From positions 186,001 to 250,000 of the forward strand of contig JAXGMN010000013.1 of the NCBI GenBank assembly GCA_040768665.1: 64,000 nt of DNA, given 5' to 3'. The position numbers and the translations under genes were made by a program. Below are positions 1 through 8,646 of this stretch, piece after piece. The notes beneath the pieces were generated by a model. The model saw nothing but the letters and a program-made list of their open reading frames with translations. It ran no database searches and was not told the origin of the DNA. Numbering within the stretch: position 1 is the stretch's first letter; each line of letters begins with the position of its first letter. The DNA comes from JABWBD01 sp040768665 (GTDB lineage Bacteria > Planctomycetota > Planctomycetia > Pirellulales > Thermoguttaceae).

Positions 1-2
1 TC

Positions 3-1853
3 ACGAAACCGTTTTGGCTGAGCCGTCACGAAGTCACTCGCGGCATGTTCCGCCGGTTTGTGGAGGATCGGCGTTACCGGACCGACGGCGAGCGGGATGG
101 CAAAGGGGGCAGCGGCGTGATCGACGGCCAGTGGAGGCGCGATCCTCGCTTCGTCTGGAATGCGGATTTGGGGGTCGAGAAATCGGACGATTATCCGGTG
201 GTGCACGTGAGCTGGAACGACGCGACCGCATTCTGCGAGTGGTTGTCCGACGAAGAAGGCATGGCGTTTCGTTTGCCTACCGAGGCGCAGTGGGAATATG
301 CCTGCCGTGCAGGAACCACGACCGCCTGGCACTCGGGCGACGACGAGGCCGCGTTGCACGAGTATACTCGCGTCTCAGCCTCGGAACGGATCGAGCATCC
401 GGTCGGGCAACTGCGGCCGAACGCCTGGGGGCTGTACGATATGCATGGCAACGTATTTGAATGGTGCCACGATTGGTTTGCCGCCGATTACTACGCAGCG
501 TCGCCGCTGGAGGATCCGATGGGGCCGGGGGAAGGCTCGCTCCGGGTGTCCCGGGGCGGGTGCTCGAATAGCGCAGGTGAGCAACGCCGGTCGGCGTATC
601 GCGTCATGCAACCACAGCCTACCCGCGCCTACCATTTGGGCTTTCGCGTGGTTGGCGAAATCGCCGCGCAGCCCTCCGCAGTTGGTCCTTCTACAACCGC
701 CGCCACGATCCCGTCTCCACAGCCACAACCGAGCCCCGCGGCCAAGCCGGCACCGGCGCCCGTAGCCGCGGCCGATCCGCCTCGCAAGACCAGCCTCAAG
801 CCGGCTACGGAGGCGAACCTGGGACGTCGCGTCAGCTACCAGTTCGATCGGACTCCGCTCCGGGAGGCCTGCCGGCAACTGGCCGAACAGACCGGCTGCC
901 ACGCTTGGCTGGACACGCGTTCGTTGAAACTCCAAGGCATCGCCGCCGATATGCCGGTCACCGCCCAGGGCAACAGTGAGCGCCTGGATGAAGCCCTGGA
1001 CAGGATGCTCCTTGCCAACAACCTGACATGGACCGTCCAGAGCGAGGTTATCTTGATTACCACGGCGAAACAGGCTGCGGCGGCCCTCGAGACACGCGTC
1101 TATCGCCTGGTCCGCCCGGTGGCCAGTCCGAGCCAATTGGTCTCGCAGATCTCGACCATGGTCGCGCCGACGTCCTGGGCCAACGTGGGTGGACCGGCTT
1201 CGATCGAAACTTTCCCGCCCGCCGCCGTAGTCATTGCCCAGACGCAGGCCGCGCACCGCAGCATCCTTCAGCAATTCGGCGACATGTTGCGACTGCCCGG
1301 ATCGCTGGGGGCTCGGCGTTCCAAAACGCGTCCTTCGGCCGCGGCAACGGGCCTGGCCGCCCCGGTTGCCTGCCAGTTCGTCGAGGCTCCACTGACCGAC
1401 GTACTGAAATCGCTGGAGGCTCAATGCAAGGTCCCAATTCGCCTCGACGAGCAGCGATTGTCCGACGTCGGTCTGAAGGCCGACGTCCCGCTGACGGTCA
1501 GCCTCGACGGGATCCAGCTCGAGTCCGCGTTGCGGCTGATTCTCTCCGACCTGGGCCTGGCATGGATTGCGGATCGCAGCGGGCTGATCATCACGACGGC
1601 GGAGGCGGCGAACCGTCAGCTCACGGCGGCACGTTACGATGTCCGAGACCTGACGCTCGCCGCGCGGGGAGATACCGACGCCTTGATTGAGGTGATCACG
1701 GCCACCATCGCCCCGCGTTCGTGGGCCAACGTCGGCGGGCCGGGATTGATTCAACGAGGCGCGGCCGGTGAGTTGCGGATCAACCAGAGCTTCCATTGCC
1801 ATCGCGAGATCGAGGCCTTGCTCGTCGGCCTGCGCGCGGCAGCCATGAAGTAG
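3..1853 (+). CDS. FGE-sulfatase-domain protein with two C-terminal STN-like repeats, 5' end outside window
   Basis: The frame is already open at base 3 and reads like the start of a formylglycine-generating-enzyme (SUMF1) fold (KPFWLSRHEVTRG), so the true start lies upstream. The FGE-like domain runs to about base 650 with the usual landmarks PVVHVSWNDA, FRLPTEAQWEYACRAG, NAWGLYDMHGNVFEW and RRSAYRVM. A Pro/Ala-rich linker follows. Then come two related units of about 160 aa; each starts with an STN/secretin-like beta-alpha unit (VSYQFDRTPLREACRQLAEQ; VACQFVEAPLTDVLKSLEAQ) and ends in a WANVGGP segment. The FGE-like part has only one Cys near the usual active-site region (RGGCSN), so true oxygenase activity is doubtful; many family members are binding or unknown domains. 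No sulfatase gene is in the window. A copy of part of the second STN unit is found in the scar near 2900-2985. Role inferred only from domains. Confidence 0.85.
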   Translation, partial: TKPFWLSRHEVTRGMFRRFVEDRRYRTDGERDGKGGSGVIDGQWRRDPRFVWNADLGVEKSDDYPVVHVSWNDATAFCEWLSDEEGMAFRLPTEAQWEYACRAGTTTAWHSGDDEAALHEYTRVSASERIEHPVGQLRPNAWGLYDMHGNVFEWCHDWFAADYYAASPLEDPMGPGEGSLRVSRGGCSNSAGEQRRSAYRVMQPQPTRAYHLGFRVVGEIAAQPSAVGPSTTAATIPSPQPQPSPAAKPAPAPVAAADPPRKTSLKPATEANLGRRVSYQFDRTPLREACRQLAEQTGCHAWLDTRSLKLQGIAADMPVTAQGNSERLDEALDRMLLANNLTWTVQSEVILITTAKQAAAALETRVYRLVRPVASPSQLVSQISTMVAPTSWANVGGPASIETFPPAAVVIAQTQAAHRSILQQFGDMLRLPGSLGARRSKTRPSAAATGLAAPVACQFVEAPLTDVLKSLEAQCKVPIRLDEQRLSDVGLKADVPLTVSLDGIQLESALRLILSDLGLAWIADRSGLIITTAEAANRQLTAARYDVRDLTLAARGDTDALIEVITATIAPRSWANVGGPGLIQRGAAGELRINQSFHCHREIEALLVGLRAAAMK

Positions 1854-1897
1854 AACAGCAGTGTCAGGTCGCTTTGGGGCCGAGGGCAGTCCAGCAC

Positions 1898-2308
1898 TCA
1901 TGTCGGCGGAAACCGCCCCTCTTCGATCAGGGAACGGCGAACGGCAGCACGGTACGGGAGGTTGATTCTCAGCACCGCAATCGTCACTCTCCCGATGGCG
2001 GTGCGTCCTTTCAGCACCGAACCTTCCCATTCAAAGTGATCGCTCCACCTGTCTTGTCGCGGGTCGAAGAGGCGGACGGTTTGCTTGCTCTCGCGGTCCC
2101 ATCCAGCGATATTCGGTCCCTTGAAGCGGTTGCAGTGGAGGCACGCATACGCCAGGTTCTCAAGCGACGTTTCGCCCTCGTGCTTCTCGGCGATCACGTG
2201 GTCGATCTGAAATGGAAGTGCCGTCAAGGGCTCGGGAAGCTGGCAGTACTCACAACGGTACTGTGCCCGGCTTGCCACTCGCTGCCGCAGCGCCTTTTCA
2301 TCAGCCAT
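1898..2308 (-). CDS. HNH endonuclease family protein
   Basis: 136 aa with a compact HNH core: zinc-type pair C19/C22 in RCEYCQLP, the catalytic-type IDH at residues 35-37, N51, and a second pair C56/C59 followed by NRFKG. This is the small HNH family common in Planctomycetota and cyanobacteria, expected to be a metal-dependent DNA nuclease; substrate unknown. The start overlaps the end of the upstream small ORF (2301..2588) by 8 bases, which implies translational coupling and a paired function. It converges on the FGE gene with a 44-base gap. The residue pattern is intact, so it is probably not a pseudogene. Confidence 0.85.
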   Translation of the reverse strand: MADEKALRQRVASRAQYRCEYCQLPEPLTALPFQIDHVIAEKHEGETSLENLAYACLHCNRFKGPNIAGWDRESKQTVRLFDPRQDRWSDHFEWEGSVLKGRTAIGRVTIAVLRINLPYRAAVRRSLIEEGRFPPT

Positions 2309-2588
2309 TGGGACTTGTGGCGTGCTTCTCCAGCGACAGCCGGGCTTTCGAGTGCATCAGATCTACCATCGCGCCCACGAAAAGGTAGGCGTCCAGTTGC
2401 GCCTCCTCCTCCCGACTGAGCATACCCTGGCGCGCCTTTGCAGCCAGCGCGTTCATCCGTTCGACGTCCGCATCATTGAACCGAAGCGCGAGGACGCAGC
2501 GCGCCGCTTCGTCGCTGAAGCTTGGATTCTCCGGCCCGATAACCCGGGAGAGGATTTCAGTTTCCTGGCTAATCATGCTCGCATCCAT
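2301..2588 (-). CDS. small helical partner ORF of HNH gene
   Basis: 95 aa, no signal peptide or membrane segment, mostly helical and charged. The second half (RMNALAAKARQGMLSREE, then LDAYLFVGAMVDLMHSKAR) resembles residues 70-113 of the 41178..41528 product in both pattern and length. Genes of this type commonly sit directly upstream of HNH or similar genes in planctomycete and cyanobacterial genomes, so an antitoxin-like or accessory role is possible, but that is inference. It is the first gene of a two-gene unit with the HNH gene, overlapping it by 8 bases. Confidence 0.7.
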   Translation of the reverse strand: MDASMISQETEILSRVIGPENPSFSDEAARCVLALRFNDADVERMNALAAKARQGMLSREEEAQLDAYLFVGAMVDLMHSKARLSLEKHATSPNG

Positions 2589-2844
2589 ACTAGCATTCTA
2601 CCACGTCGGGGGTGCGGGATGAAGAGGGTAGGTCACGTATTTCTGAATCGCCGCTCGCCACAAGCGGCCGCCGAAATCCCGGAGAACCTGGACCTCGATC
2701 ACGGCGGTATCCGCAGTCTCCAACGCCACCGTCTGGCTTGGTTCCGGCGGCGACCAGGCCGATGGACCCGAGAAATCGCCGCCAGGCTCGCTTCGCGCTT
2801 GCTGAGATGTGCCCACGCCGACCTCGGAGCCCCCGCCTGTCCTC
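2589..2844. other. intergenic stretch with no convincing gene
   Basis: Open frames exist on both strands (for example 2598..2816 on the minus strand, 72 codons, ending in VIEVQVLRDFGGRLW-type sequence), but none has a recognisable domain or a ribosome binding site. Given the recombined sequence just downstream, this may be decayed coding DNA. Confidence 0.4.
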
Positions 2845-3485
2845 TGTTCGCTGTATCATCGCCTACTGGAATGGAAAGCCGAAAGTCCGGAGAATAGGTA
2901 TGGTAGCCCGATCCTCTCCGACTTGGGCCTGGCATGGGTTCCGGATCGCATCGGGCTGGTCATTACGACTGCGGAGGCGGCGGCACGACTTCGCTCGGCG
3001 ATTATGAGCTGCTCAAGAAACTCGGCCAAGGAGGCATGGGCACCGTCTACAAAGCCCGGCATCGGAAGCTGAACCGGATCGTCGCCTTGAAAGTGCTGCC
3101 GAAAGACCGGCTGCGAAATGCCGAGTCGGTGGCCCGATTCGAGCGCGAAATGGAGGCGGTCGGCCGCCTGGATCATCCCCATATCATTCGCGCCACCGAC
3201 GCCCGTCAGGTCGACGGGATCCACAAAGTCATCTGGGATCGCCTGCACGATGAGCCGTTCTCGCTGCCGCCGGACAAGCCGTTGACGGTCGTCGCATACG
3301 CGGCCGGGCCGGAAACATCTTCTTACGTCGAACCAGTCGCTGTCGGCGACGTCGTGCCCGAGATGCCGGTCTTTCTCACGGCTGATCGGTACGCGCCATG
3401 TCCGCTGGCGGCGGCCTATCAGATCGCATGGGAGCAGTTTCCTGGGCCGCTCAAGGAACCGCTGGAGTCGCCGCCTACAGTATGA
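2845..3485 (+). pseudogene. four-part chimeric gene scar (protease tail / STN tail / kinase N-lobe / DUF4058 tail)
   Basis: Four recognisable pieces lie end to end. (1) About 2869-2911 encodes LLEWKAESPENRYGSP, matching LLELKAEFPENMYGSP near the end of the FHA/protease protein at 4842..6350. (2) About 2910-2985 encodes SDLGLAWVPDRIGLVITTAE, matching the second STN unit of the gene at 3..1853. (3) From about 2995, in another frame, comes a Ser/Thr kinase start with glycine loop LGQGGMGTVYKA and the ALKVL lysine, running to RATDARQVDGIH. (4) From about 3230 the sequence becomes a DUF4058-type C-terminus (DRLHDEPFSLPPDKPLTVV, YVEPVAVGDVVPEMPVFL), ending at 3485. The kinase lacks its catalytic loop and C-lobe and the DUF4058 part lacks its N-terminus. 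Pieces 3 and 4 form one open frame of 183 codons (2934..3485) that could be translated, but no function can be assigned. Confidence 0.8.
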
Positions 3486-3722
3486 GGACATGACTTGGCG
3501 GCAAATGCCCTGTCGAGGGGGGGTGGGAACGGAGGGCACGCAGAATACGTGCTTTCGGTGTGGAGCTACGGGATTACGGCTCGCGAAACAATGTCGCCAA
3601 TCGTCGCAAATGGCTTCCACAAAATAGCTTATGTCAAAGGAAGAAACTGCTGTGACACACTTCCGTTCTCTGTTCTTGGAAAAGGCGATCGAAAGAATGG
3701 CCCGAATCGTCCGGAGGTGATT

Positions 3723-4838
3723 ATGCAATTCCAAATGCCGCGAAATCTTCGAATCCCGGTCGTGTTGACGGTTCTTATGCCCCTCGCGGTGGTGCGGGGC
3801 CAGGAATCTTCGTCGCCAGCTCGCCAGCATGTCGTCCTTCCCCCCGCCTTTGCCAGCACGCCGCTTTCGCTACAGATCCAGGCGCAGGCCCAGTACCTGG
3901 CCGCTCGCGGAGACCTGCTGCAATCGGCGGCGGTCGCTCGGAACGTCAACGCCGACGCGGTGGCCAAGGAAATTCAGAACTCGATCGACTACGTCGGCGC
4001 CTACCTCCGTCGCCGCGATGTCAATCGAGAGTGGAGGGCCAAGGAGAATCCGGACTACCTGGCGGCGGAGGGAAAGAGGCAGGTGGTCCGCAAGCAACGT
4101 CTGGAGAGCCAACTTCAGGATGTCCTGAAAGGCGATGTCACAGAAGAACTCAACTGGCTGTTGGCGGAACTGTCGGGCCCGATCCTTGCCTATCAGTATC
4201 TGCAAGGCCGCCCCGCACTCGTCGATACGGAACTCAACCCGAAACTCCCGGCCGACGCCGTCTCCATGCTCTGGTTCAGCGACGGCGGCTTGGGACCTGG
4301 CAGCCTCGTGTTTGCCGCCAGCGATCCCAAGGTTCTTCAGACGCCCTGGCCACTTGCGCTTCGCGACCCGTGCTTTGCCATGCCGCGAAGCCGGTTCGAA
4401 TCCAGTCGCGACAAGCTGGTTCAAAGCCTTCGGGACCGGCAGGACGCTGCCGGCAGGGAGAAAGAGGTCGTACGGTGCGTCGAAGACCTCCTGACCGTTT
4501 TGCAGAAAGCGTATCCGGACGAGCGACGAGATGATCCATCCGAGTTTCTGGCGTACCACTCCGCTCAACGATTTCTGCGATCACTGGCTGCTCAGGTGCA
4601 TCGGGCTTTAGAAGCCGCCGATCCCTCCATCCTCGATGGTTCGCTTCGCTTTCAGGGGGAGCGACTCTTGGATCTGGTCCAGCACATGGATCGCAACGGG
4701 CTGATCTTTGCGCCGTCGCAGCCCGGCGGAGAACGAGTCTATCGGAGCCTGCTCGGCGATTTGCGAAACGTCTGGCTCACGCTCGCCACCGACCGTCCAT
4801 CCTCCGGAAACACGAATTCACTGACGCAAGTGAAGTGA
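3723..4838 (+). CDS. secreted protein of unknown function, first gene of FHA/Hsp70 operon
   Basis: 371 aa. ATG 3723 is chosen because GGAGGTG precedes it by a few bases and it gives a clean signal peptide (LRIPVVLTVLMPLAVVRG); the frame is open further upstream to 3495 without support. The mature part is mostly helical (residues about 45-130 and 230-365), with a middle segment containing AVSMLWFSDGGLGPGSLVFA. I do not recognise a family. The stop is 3 bases before the next gene, so it is almost certainly co-transcribed and possibly co-translated with the FHA/pseudo-protease gene and the Hsp70 gene. It probably acts outside the cytoplasmic membrane. Confidence 0.7.
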   Translation: MQFQMPRNLRIPVVLTVLMPLAVVRGQESSSPARQHVVLPPAFASTPLSLQIQAQAQYLAARGDLLQSAAVARNVNADAVAKEIQNSIDYVGAYLRRRDVNREWRAKENPDYLAAEGKRQVVRKQRLESQLQDVLKGDVTEELNWLLAELSGPILAYQYLQGRPALVDTELNPKLPADAVSMLWFSDGGLGPGSLVFAASDPKVLQTPWPLALRDPCFAMPRSRFESSRDKLVQSLRDRQDAAGREKEVVRCVEDLLTVLQKAYPDERRDDPSEFLAYHSAQRFLRSLAAQVHRALEAADPSILDGSLRFQGERLLDLVQHMDRNGLIFAPSQPGGERVYRSLLGDLRNVWLTLATDRPSSGNTNSLTQVK

Positions 4839-4841
4839 ACG

Positions 4842-6350
4842 ATGCCCGTCACGATCCGTATTTTGTCCGGCGCTCGGCGAGGCGATGAAATTCAGCTCGA
4901 CGCTTGCGAGTTCCGCGTCGGCGACAGCCCGCAGTGCGCGGTCCATTTCGACCCGCGAGCCGATCCATCGGCCCGCGGGCGAATCGCCCAGATTCGGCTG
5001 AAGGACGACGGATGGTATGTTCGGGCCGAAGGGGCCGGACCGCTCGCGCTGAACCGTTCGTTGATTTTCGGGGAAACCCACCTGAGATCCGGCGACGTGT
5101 TGCGAATGTCGCCGAGCGGCCCGGATCTTTCTTTCGGAATCACGGCGCGGGCGCCGTTGCGCACGACAGCGGCAGCGTCTGCGCAAACTGACGAACCGTG
5201 GAAGAGGGTAAGGAAAGGTCCTCGCCTGGACATCGCGGCTTCTGATGAGGGCGGGGCGCCGGGGATGACGACGCCGGTCGAGTCGAACGTGTTCTCGCCG
5301 GATTCCGTCTCCAGGCAACGCCGCCGCGCACTGTGGGTTGCGGCGAGTGTTGCGGCGGTCGTACTCTTTGCACTTGTCGGGTGGATGGCGGGGTCCAATC
5401 GACAGGGCAAGGCGCCCGGCGCCCGGGTCCAGCAGCCGGTGCAAGAAAACCCGCGGTGCTCCGACTTGTCCTTGCCAACCGCCTTGACTCCGAACAGGGC
5501 GGAAGCCGTTCCACTCGCGATTACACCGGTCGCTCAGGACGAACCGCGTCTGACAAGCGGAGGCGTCGGTCCTCTGTCGCTTCCTGACGTTGATTGCGAA
5601 AGCGTTGAGGAGATTCTGCGTGAGTCGGTGTTGCTGATCTTCGTAGGGGTGGACGACGGGAAGAAGAGCCACGCGTGGCCCTTCGCCACGTGCTCGGCGA
5701 TCGGCGAATCCACGCTGCTTACCTCGGCCCGCGAGATCCTGCAATTGGCTGCATGGCGCCGGCAGGGCCATCGGATGTGGGTGAGTCGTTCGGTCGACGG
5801 GCCGAGGTTCGCGATCAAGGACTTTCGCGTCCATCACGAGTTTGCCGCCCTGGCCGGGACACCCGCCGACTGGATGTACGCCAACCTCGGTCTGCTCGTG
5901 ACCGAGGAAAAGCTCCCCCGGCCCGTGCGCATGGCGTCGCAGAAGGAGTTGCAGGAACTCGAAGAGGGGCTCCCCGTCGCGTGCTTTGGCTTCTCGCATG
6001 GCGGAGAGAAGCTCACGCGATTCCATCACCTCCAGGTACGTTGGTATCGTGGAGAGGTCTACCTCCTCAGCGATGCCGTGCAGGAAAACAGACCCCCGCG
6101 TCTACTGGAACTGAAAGCAGAGTTCCCGGAGAATATGTATGGCAGCCCGGTCGTCAATGATCGGGGGCGTGTGGTGGGAGTCTACGGAGAGACGGCTCCT
6201 GCACAAGCCCTTGGAGTGGAGAACCTCCACTACGCGACGGTCTTGGATGTGCCGCTGCTGCAATCCTGGCTGGCGGGCAGCGAGCAAGGCTGGGTGTCGC
6301 CGCCGCTGGGAGCGATTCGAGTCGACAAAACAGAGAGTTCTTCGCCATGA
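4842..6350 (+). CDS. FHA-like domain, transmembrane helix, degenerate trypsin-fold domain
   Basis: 502 aa. Residues 1-105 resemble an FHA domain (RVGDSPQC at the usual GRSPxC position, ALNRSLI near the end), but the phosphothreonine-binding Arg is Asp and the SxxH histidine is not present. A single membrane helix follows at about 162-184. Residues about 255-470 have the layout of a trypsin/HtrA-like fold, but the catalytic positions are changed: LLTSAREI has Arg297 where His is expected, YANLGLLV has Asn348 where Asp is expected, and NMYGSPVV has Tyr433 where the GNSGGP serine is expected. It is therefore probably a binding scaffold rather than an active peptidase. It sits in a three-gene operon, overlapping the Hsp70 gene by 4 bases (ATGA). 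A fragment of a paralogue is present in the scar near 2870. Confidence 0.75.
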   Translation: MPVTIRILSGARRGDEIQLDACEFRVGDSPQCAVHFDPRADPSARGRIAQIRLKDDGWYVRAEGAGPLALNRSLIFGETHLRSGDVLRMSPSGPDLSFGITARAPLRTTAAASAQTDEPWKRVRKGPRLDIAASDEGGAPGMTTPVESNVFSPDSVSRQRRRALWVAASVAAVVLFALVGWMAGSNRQGKAPGARVQQPVQENPRCSDLSLPTALTPNRAEAVPLAITPVAQDEPRLTSGGVGPLSLPDVDCESVEEILRESVLLIFVGVDDGKKSHAWPFATCSAIGESTLLTSAREILQLAAWRRQGHRMWVSRSVDGPRFAIKDFRVHHEFAALAGTPADWMYANLGLLVTEEKLPRPVRMASQKELQELEEGLPVACFGFSHGGEKLTRFHHLQVRWYRGEVYLLSDAVQENRPPRLLELKAEFPENMYGSPVVNDRGRVVGVYGETAPAQALGVENLHYATVLDVPLLQSWLAGSEQGWVSPPLGAIRVDKTESSSP

Positions 6351-8347
6351 ATGCCGAACAGCCCCCGGTCGGGATCGACTTGGGAACCACTTATTCCGTG
6401 GTGGCACGCCTCGACGAGGTCGGCCGCCCCGTGACGATTCCCAACGAGTTGGGCGACTTGATCACGCCGAGCGCCCTTTTTGTGGACGACGACGAGATTA
6501 TTGTCGGCAAGGAGGCCCTGAAGGCTGCCGTCTTGGAGCCGGAAGCGTATGCCGAGTGTTTCAAGCGCGACATGGGAAGCGTGGCGTTTCGCCGCAAGAT
6601 CTGCGGCCGGAAGGTGCCCCCCGAGGTCCTCAGCGCCTTCGTGCTCGACCGTGTACGACGCGACGCCGAGCGGCGGATCGGCCCTTTGCGCAAGGTCGTC
6701 GTTACGGTTCCCGCCTTCTTCGACGAATCGCGGCGACGCACGACCCAAAACGCCGGCTGGCTTGCGGGTCTGGATGTGCTGGACATCATCAACGAACCGA
6801 CTGCCGCGGCGATTGCCTACGGCTGCAGCCGCGGCTTTCTGGATCTCACCGAGCCGGATGCATCGGCAACGGGCGAGCGGATCCTCGTCTACGATCTGGG
6901 CGGCGGAACCTTCGACGTAACCATCGTGGAAATCCACGGTGCACGGTTTCGGACGCTCGCCACCGACGGCGACGTCCGACTTGGCGGCAAGGATTTCGAC
7001 GAGCGGCTGGTCCATCATCTGGCCCAGCAGTTCCTCGACGCGCACGGCGTGGACCCTCGCAGCGATCCTCAGGACGCCGCCCAGCTTTGGCTCGACGCGC
7101 AGGACGTGAAACATGCCCTCTCCGAGCGCACGAAGACAACGGCCCTCTCGTTTCACGCCGGAATCCGGATGCGGATCGAAGTCAGCCGCAGCGAATTCGA
7201 GGAAATGACCGCGGATCTCCTCGAACGCACGGAAACCACCGCGTCGCTGGTCGTCCGCCAGGCCGGACTGTCGTGGCAGCAGATCGATCGCGTCCTCCTG
7301 GTCGGCGGATCCAGCCGCATGCCGATGGTCCGCAACATGCTGCGAAACCTCACCGGCCGGGAGCCGGACTGCTCCCAATCGCCCGACGAAGCCGTTGCCC
7401 ACGGCGCGGCCCTCTACGCGGGCGTGCTCATGGCAAAGGAAGCCAATGCGAGCGAGTTGGCATGCGAAGTGGTCAACGTCAATTCGCACAGCCTGGGCGT
7501 CGTCGGAGTCCACCGGACTACCGGTCGCAAGACCAACGTCGTCCTCATCCCGAAGAACACCCCGCTGCCGGCCGCCGCATCGCGCGTATTTCACACGGCG
7601 CAGCCGGATCAGCGCAGCATCCGCGTCCCCGTGGTGGAAGGGGAAAGCGAGCGGCCAGAGGACTGCATCGCGTTGGGCGAATGCGTCGTTCGCGACCTTC
7701 CGCCCGGCCTTCCCGCCGGGGCGACCATCCAGGTCGAGTACCGCTATGCGGCGAATGGACGGATCTCGGTGGCTGCCCGCGTTCCCGCCGTTCGGTTCTC
7801 TGCGCGCGTGGAGATCCAGCGGGCTCAGGCCCCCGATCTCGACGATCTGAATACTTGGCGCGCGAGGCTCCTCGGCAAGCCGCATGTGGACCGGGAAAAG
7901 GCCGACAAGGACGTCGGCAACATCACCGTGGATCTGAGCGACCAGGCGAGCATCGTTGCGAGGCTCGATGCGCTCTACGTGAAGTTGGGCGTTACGGCCG
8001 TCGACCTTCCGTTGCCTGAGGCACTGTCGGCGTCGCGCCAGGCAGCGATCCAGGCGGCCGCGGAAGTGGTGCAGGCACGAGAAGCGATGGCGGCCGCCGA
8101 ACAATCCGGCCAGGCTTCGATCCATGATGCGGCTGCGTTGCACCAGGTCGCCGCGATCTCCCACGCACGAGGGAAGTGCGAGGAGGCCCGGAAGCGAGCC
8201 GATTTCGCTTCCCTGGTACTGGGACGCGAGTGCGTCGAACACGGGTTCGTGCCGCCGGGTGCCACACGCGAGTTCGAAGAGTGCGTGCAACTTCGGCGGT
8301 GCATCGCTACGCTTCAGCAAGAAGATCCATGCGAGGAGAAGAGGTGA
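6347..8347 (+). CDS. Hsp70/DnaK-family chaperone with divergent C-terminus
   Basis: 666 aa. The ATPase domain is intact: phosphate-1 loop GIDLGTTYSVVA, linker NEPTAAAIAYG, phosphate-2 loop VYDLGGGTFDVTI, adenosine motif VLLVGGSSRMPMV, and the FKRDMG segment at the catalytic lysine. The substrate-binding region (about 385-510) is recognisable but divergent, and the C-terminal 150 residues are an Ala/Glu-rich helical tail rather than a typical lid; there is no EEVD-like end. No grpE or dnaJ gene is adjacent, so it is unlikely to be the housekeeping DnaK. Start and stop of the upstream FHA gene overlap in ATGA, which ties the cytosolic chaperone to a membrane FHA/pseudo-protease protein. Conserved residues suggest active ATP hydrolysis. 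Confidence 0.9.
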   Translation: MNAEQPPVGIDLGTTYSVVARLDEVGRPVTIPNELGDLITPSALFVDDDEIIVGKEALKAAVLEPEAYAECFKRDMGSVAFRRKICGRKVPPEVLSAFVLDRVRRDAERRIGPLRKVVVTVPAFFDESRRRTTQNAGWLAGLDVLDIINEPTAAAIAYGCSRGFLDLTEPDASATGERILVYDLGGGTFDVTIVEIHGARFRTLATDGDVRLGGKDFDERLVHHLAQQFLDAHGVDPRSDPQDAAQLWLDAQDVKHALSERTKTTALSFHAGIRMRIEVSRSEFEEMTADLLERTETTASLVVRQAGLSWQQIDRVLLVGGSSRMPMVRNMLRNLTGREPDCSQSPDEAVAHGAALYAGVLMAKEANASELACEVVNVNSHSLGVVGVHRTTGRKTNVVLIPKNTPLPAAASRVFHTAQPDQRSIRVPVVEGESERPEDCIALGECVVRDLPPGLPAGATIQVEYRYAANGRISVAARVPAVRFSARVEIQRAQAPDLDDLNTWRARLLGKPHVDREKADKDVGNITVDLSDQASIVARLDALYVKLGVTAVDLPLPEALSASRQAAIQAAAEVVQAREAMAAAEQSGQASIHDAAALHQVAAISHARGKCEEARKRADFASLVLGRECVEHGFVPPGATREFEECVQLRRCIATLQQEDPCEEKR

Positions 8348-8525
8348 GATGGAGAGAGACGCCAGGAGAGGATGAGACACGGCAGAGGATAGAAAGGAAG
8401 ATGAGGGAAAAGAAGATTGGGATCGAAAAGGTGGCCAGCGGCGGTGTGCAGAGGCCGATGCCGGGCGCGCGGTTTCTTGGTTGGGGAAACCGGCACGGCT
8501 GAACCTCCTGGCAAAGCTTGCAGCT

Positions 8526-8598
8526 AGCTGGTGAACCTCGTTCACCTGCCGGATAAACCGGCAGGGGTCCGATCGAGGTGGATGGGGTTGTGAACTAG
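8526..8598. repeat. 73-bp direct repeat, left copy
   Basis: Nearly identical (3 differences by eye) to 8885..8957. Each copy contains two small hairpins in series: GGTGAAC/GTTCACC and CCTGCCGG/CCGGCAGG. No coding capacity is seen. Confidence 0.85.
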
Positions 8599-8646
8599 CA
8601 CCAAATCGTTTTTCCGGCTGTTGGCATTTACTTTCGGATGTCGCGA

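Noticed and set aside
3..700. Bona fide formylglycine-generating enzyme
   Set aside because: The cysteine pair of the true enzyme is not seen and no sulfatase gene is present; only the fold can be claimed.
4386..4404. GGTTCGAATCC, resembling a tRNA T-loop
   Set aside because: Lies inside the coding sequence at 3723..4838 and no acceptor, D or anticodon arms can be built around it.
6347..8347. Housekeeping dnaK
   Set aside because: No grpE/dnaJ neighbours, divergent substrate domain and tail, and tight coupling to the FHA/pseudo-protease gene.
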